From: CBDANW01 sp965197825
GTDB lineage: Bacteria > Acidobacteriota > Vicinamibacteria > Marinacidobacterales > DATDRI01
Assembly (NCBI GenBank): GCA_965197825.1
Contig: CBDANW010000002.1
Location: 2,170,001-2,234,000, forward strand
DNA: 64,000 nucleotides
Reading direction: 5' to 3'
Below, one piece after another: positions 61,258-64,000 of the stretch (position 1 is the stretch's first letter; every line of letters starts with the position of its first letter). Under the pieces are notes generated by a model. The model did no database searches. It saw only the letters and a list, made by a program, of their open reading frames with translations, and was not told the DNA's origin. A program made the position numbers and the translations under genes.

Positions 61258-61273
61258 ACCTGTCTGGACAGGT
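61258..61273. promoter_or_regulatory. Palindrome between mazF and the kinase gene
   Basis: ACCTGTC and GACAGGT face each other across TG. It lies about 40 nt behind mazF and 85 nt before the kinase start. No T-tract follows, so an operator is as likely as a terminator. Confidence 0.4.
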
Positions 61274-61357
61274 CTGAACTGATGGGGAATGATGGCGAAG
61301 CCGTTGCAGCGCAAATCGCGGGGCGATACAATCCCCTACGCTCCTTTGGAGGAAGTG

Positions 61358-64000
61358 ATGATCGGTCGTACCTTCTCGCACTATCGGGTTCTGGAGAAAC
61401 TGGGCGCGGGGGGAATGGGCGAGGTCTACCTGGCTCACGACACGTCTCTGGACCGCCGGGTCGCCATCAAGTTCCTGCCGGAGCCGCTCGAGCAGGACGA
61501 TAGAGCTCGCAAACGCTTCCTGAGAGAGGCGCGATCCGCGGCCGCGCTCGACCATCCGTTCATCTGCAACATCCACGAGGTGGGCGAAGTCGACGACAAA
61601 CATTACATCGTCATGGAGTGGGTCGAGGGCCAGACGCTGGCGGAGAAGCTTACCCACGGCCGCTTGTCTCCGAAAGAGGCGCAACGTATCGGAATCGAGA
61701 TCGCCGAAGCACTCGAAAAGGCTCACCAGAACGGGATCGTCCATCGCGATCTCAAGCCATCCAACATCATGCTAACGATCGAAGGCCACGTCAAAGTGAT
61801 GGACTTCGGTCTCGCGAAGCAAGCAGGTGGGCCCGAAGTTCGCAGCGAGGCGAAGACGCCAACCGCTCTCACTCGCGAGGGCACGACGGTGGGGACGCTA
61901 CTCTATATGTCTCCCGAACAAGTGCGGGGCTCGGGCGCCGACGTGCGCTCGGACATCTTTTCGTTCGGAGTCGTTTTGTACGAGCTTTTAGCGGGCGTGA
62001 ATCCATTCAAGAGGAGCTCGGGGTTCGAGACGTCGAACGCGATCGTCAAAGAGACCGCACCATCCCTGTCCAAGCACGGCGTAGAAGTGCCCCCGAGACT
62101 CCAGGCGATTGTCGACCGCATGCTGGCCAAGGATCCGAAGGAGCGCTATCAGCAGGCTCGGGAGATCGGCTCCGATCTCAAGGAGGCAACCGCGGCCGGC
62201 CGGTCCTGGCTGAGACCGAGCCTCGCCCTACCCGCGTTGCTGGCCATCGCAGGTGTCGGGGCTGCTCTGTTCTGGTCGCTGACAGAGAGGAGCGATGCCC
62301 AGCGGGCGCGCGAAGAAATGCTCCCGCAAGTCATGCAGCTCATCGACGAGGACAACTACGTTGCGGCGTTCGAGCTGGCCGGCGAAGTCGAGCGCCACAT
62401 TCCCAACGATCCGGTTCTCGCCGACTCGTGGGCTCTCATGTCGGTGATCGGGGCGATCGTGACGGAACCACCCGGGGCCGCCGTGTATATCAAGGGATAT
62501 GCGGACGGCACCGACTGGGACCTCGTCGGCCAGTCGCCGGTTGAATCGCTGAGGCTCCCCCGTGGTCCGACCATTCAGATAAAGATCGGAAAACCAGGGT
62601 TCGATCCCAGGCTCCTCGCCACCGGGGTGCCGGGGTTTTACTTCGGTCGCGAGCCGGCTGAGGTCATCGACCTGCTCGAAGCAGGCACGACCCCACGTGA
62701 AATGGTTCTCGTCCCTGGTGGAAACTATCCTTTGCGCATTACCGGGTTCAACCGCGGGGACCTCGCCGACTTGAAGCCGTTCCTGGTTGATCGCTACGAA
62801 GTAACGAATGCGGAGTTCAAGGCGTTCGTGGACGCCGGCGGCTACACGCGTCGCGAGCACTGGGACGGACTGGATTTCGTCAAGGACAGTCGCCAACTGT
62901 CCTGGGAAGAAGCGATGGCCGAGTTCGTCGATTCGACGGGCCGGACAGGACCGGCCACCTGGGAATTGGGTAACTACCCAGAGGGCCAAGGAAATCACCC
63001 CGTGACCGGGGTTAGCTGGTACGAGGCGGAGGCGTACAACAGGTTCCGAGGCAAGTCTTTGCCCACGATCTATCATTGGGCTCGCGCCGCATTCCCGCCG
63101 CACAGCAACGGGTTGCCGCTTGCTAGCGCGCTCGTGCCGGCGAGCAATTTCGGCGGTGAAGGCCCAGCCGCGATAGGGATGTACCAAGGCATGGGGCCGT
63201 ATGGGACGTTCGACACCGCCGGCAACGTCAAAGAGTGGTGCTGGAACGCTTCCGGCGATCATCGGTGGATCATGGGTAGTGCGTGGGACGATCCAGAATG
63301 GATGTTCAGCGTACGATTCACATCACCGCCTTTCGATCGCTCGCCTCGCCACGGCTTCCGGGGCGTCAAGTTGCTCGATGACGAGCCTCTTCCGGACCGG
63401 CTGACCGGCCCGATCGAGCTTCTTGCCCGTGATTACCGTTCGGCAGAGGCTGTCTCGGACGAGGTGTTCGAGGTGTTCAAGAGCCAGATGGCCTACGTGC
63501 CGTCCGCTTTGAACGCGCGTGTCGAGTCCAGTGATGACAGTGCTGCAGACTGGGTGCGGGAGCGGATCAGCTTCGACGCCGGCTATGCCGCGGAGCGTGT
63601 GACCGCGTTCCTGTTTCTTCCCAAGAGTGGTCAGTCGCCGTACCAGGCCACCGTGGTGTTTGGCGGCCTCGGAGACTTCTCGACCAAGCGCCCCATTCGG
63701 ACCGTCCGCGACTACGATCTTGATTTCTTACCTAGAAGCGGACGTGCGTTGATCTTTCTGGACTGGAAAGGGTCGGGTGATCGCTGGGATGGATTTCTTG
63801 CCTTGCGAGGGGAGGAGTATCTGCACACGTTTCGTGAGCGTATGGCCCAGTGGCGCGAGGACCTCGGCAGGACGATCGACTACTTGGAAAGCCGCGAGGA
63901 CATCGATACGGCGAAGCTCGCCTACCTGGGCGGGAGTTACGGGGCTTCAACGGCACTCCCTCTCCTTGCGCTTGAGGACCGCCTCCGCGTCGCCAGTGCT
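61358..64000 (+). CDS. Ser/Thr protein kinase with formylglycine-enzyme-like and alpha/beta-hydrolase domains (partial)
   Basis: At least 881 residues, open at the window edge. Residues about 7-275 are a Hanks-type kinase: G-A-G-G-M-G-E-V-Y loop, V-A-I-K lysine, I-V-H-R-D-L-K-P-S-N catalytic loop, D-F-G-L-A, Y-M-S-P-E. A single transmembrane helix lies near 290-305. A PEGA-like beta segment follows at about 368-430, then an SUMF1/FGE-like domain (F-L-V-D-R-Y-E-V-T-N-A-E-F-K ... N-V-K-E-W-C-W-N ... H-G-F-R-G-V-K). From about 690 an alpha/beta-hydrolase begins, reaching the nucleophile elbow G-G-S-Y-G-A just before the edge. ATG 61358 has TTGGAGGAAG upstream. Such kinase fusions are typical of Acidobacteria. 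Confidence 0.9.
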   Translation, partial: MIGRTFSHYRVLEKLGAGGMGEVYLAHDTSLDRRVAIKFLPEPLEQDDRARKRFLREARSAAALDHPFICNIHEVGEVDDKHYIVMEWVEGQTLAEKLTHGRLSPKEAQRIGIEIAEALEKAHQNGIVHRDLKPSNIMLTIEGHVKVMDFGLAKQAGGPEVRSEAKTPTALTREGTTVGTLLYMSPEQVRGSGADVRSDIFSFGVVLYELLAGVNPFKRSSGFETSNAIVKETAPSLSKHGVEVPPRLQAIVDRMLAKDPKERYQQAREIGSDLKEATAAGRSWLRPSLALPALLAIAGVGAALFWSLTERSDAQRAREEMLPQVMQLIDEDNYVAAFELAGEVERHIPNDPVLADSWALMSVIGAIVTEPPGAAVYIKGYADGTDWDLVGQSPVESLRLPRGPTIQIKIGKPGFDPRLLATGVPGFYFGREPAEVIDLLEAGTTPREMVLVPGGNYPLRITGFNRGDLADLKPFLVDRYEVTNAEFKAFVDAGGYTRREHWDGLDFVKDSRQLSWEEAMAEFVDSTGRTGPATWELGNYPEGQGNHPVTGVSWYEAEAYNRFRGKSLPTIYHWARAAFPPHSNGLPLASALVPASNFGGEGPAAIGMYQGMGPYGTFDTAGNVKEWCWNASGDHRWIMGSAWDDPEWMFSVRFTSPPFDRSPRHGFRGVKLLDDEPLPDRLTGPIELLARDYRSAEAVSDEVFEVFKSQMAYVPSALNARVESSDDSAADWVRERISFDAGYAAERVTAFLFLPKSGQSPYQATVVFGGLGDFSTKRPIRTVRDYDLDFLPRSGRALIFLDWKGSGDRWDGFLALRGEEYLHTFRERMAQWREDLGRTIDYLESREDIDTAKLAYLGGSYGASTALPLLALEDRLRVASA

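Overview
The window reads as a continuous piece of a GC-rich, diderm bacterial chromosome. The outer membrane is implied by an LptD-like protein, GmhA and several lipoproteins. Acidobacteriota is my best guess: the last gene is a Ser/Thr kinase fused to a formylglycine-enzyme-like and a hydrolase domain, the menaquinone route is the futalosine one, and large lipoprotein and ABC families are present. The sequence alone does not prove this. I saw no tRNA, rRNA or CRISPR array.

Layout. 0-4.3 kb: a possible mutS tail, a secreted cyclophilin, an ATP-grasp protein, and on the minus strand a cobalamin-binding radical SAM gene followed by an NfuA-type Fe-S protein. The radical SAM gene appears to be a selenoprotein: its frame continues through a TGA into a C-U-A-E-P tail, with a SECIS-like hairpin just behind the TGA. 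4.4-11 kb: lptD, then rmlA, rmlB and two RMD-like sugar reductases. 11-20 kb: grpE, an RlmI-like methyltransferase (frameshifted), glyA, dinG, a PTPS-III-type folate enzyme, a TPR protein, yggS, a divIVA-like gene and a DUF167 gene (frameshifted). 19.8-29.6 kb: a long minus-strand housekeeping operon tilS-hpt-ftsH-folP-cdaA-cdaR-glmM-pdxJ-lepB plus a decayed small membrane gene. 29.8-35.5 kb: a small Cys-rich protein, a CorC/CNNM protein, an NSS symporter (frameshifted) with its MetS-like small subunit, gpsA and a second B12/radical SAM protein. 35.7-40 kb: mqnE-mqnA-mqnC and a UbiA/MqnP prenyltransferase. 40-41.7 kb: an SDR, an extremely lysine-rich protein and a zinc-ribbon protein. 41.9-47.6 kb: a branched-chain-amino-acid-type ABC transporter with two binding proteins. 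47.6-48.7 kb: an IS630-like transposase remnant inside a DinB-like gene. 48.7-56.2 kb: yebC-ruvC-ruvA-membrane MutS homologue-ruvB-queA-gmhA-deoxyhypusine-synthase-like. 56.1-64 kb: a broken DUF3187 gene, a DAHP synthase/prephenate dehydratase fusion, a class-C beta-lactamase-like lipoprotein, mazEF, and the multidomain kinase, which runs off the end.

Non-coding structure is rich. Three MITE-like elements have near-perfect terminal inverted repeats and TA flanks, as expected for IS630-mobilised DNA; two of them supply the stop codon of the upstream gene and one seems to have replaced the start of queA. A separate palindromic repeat family (GGCGTCAATA / GGCCAGACGCC) sits at the 3' ends of three minus-strand genes. 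Five otherwise conserved genes carry single-base frameshifts or nonsense codons, which suggests either residual assembly errors or ongoing decay.
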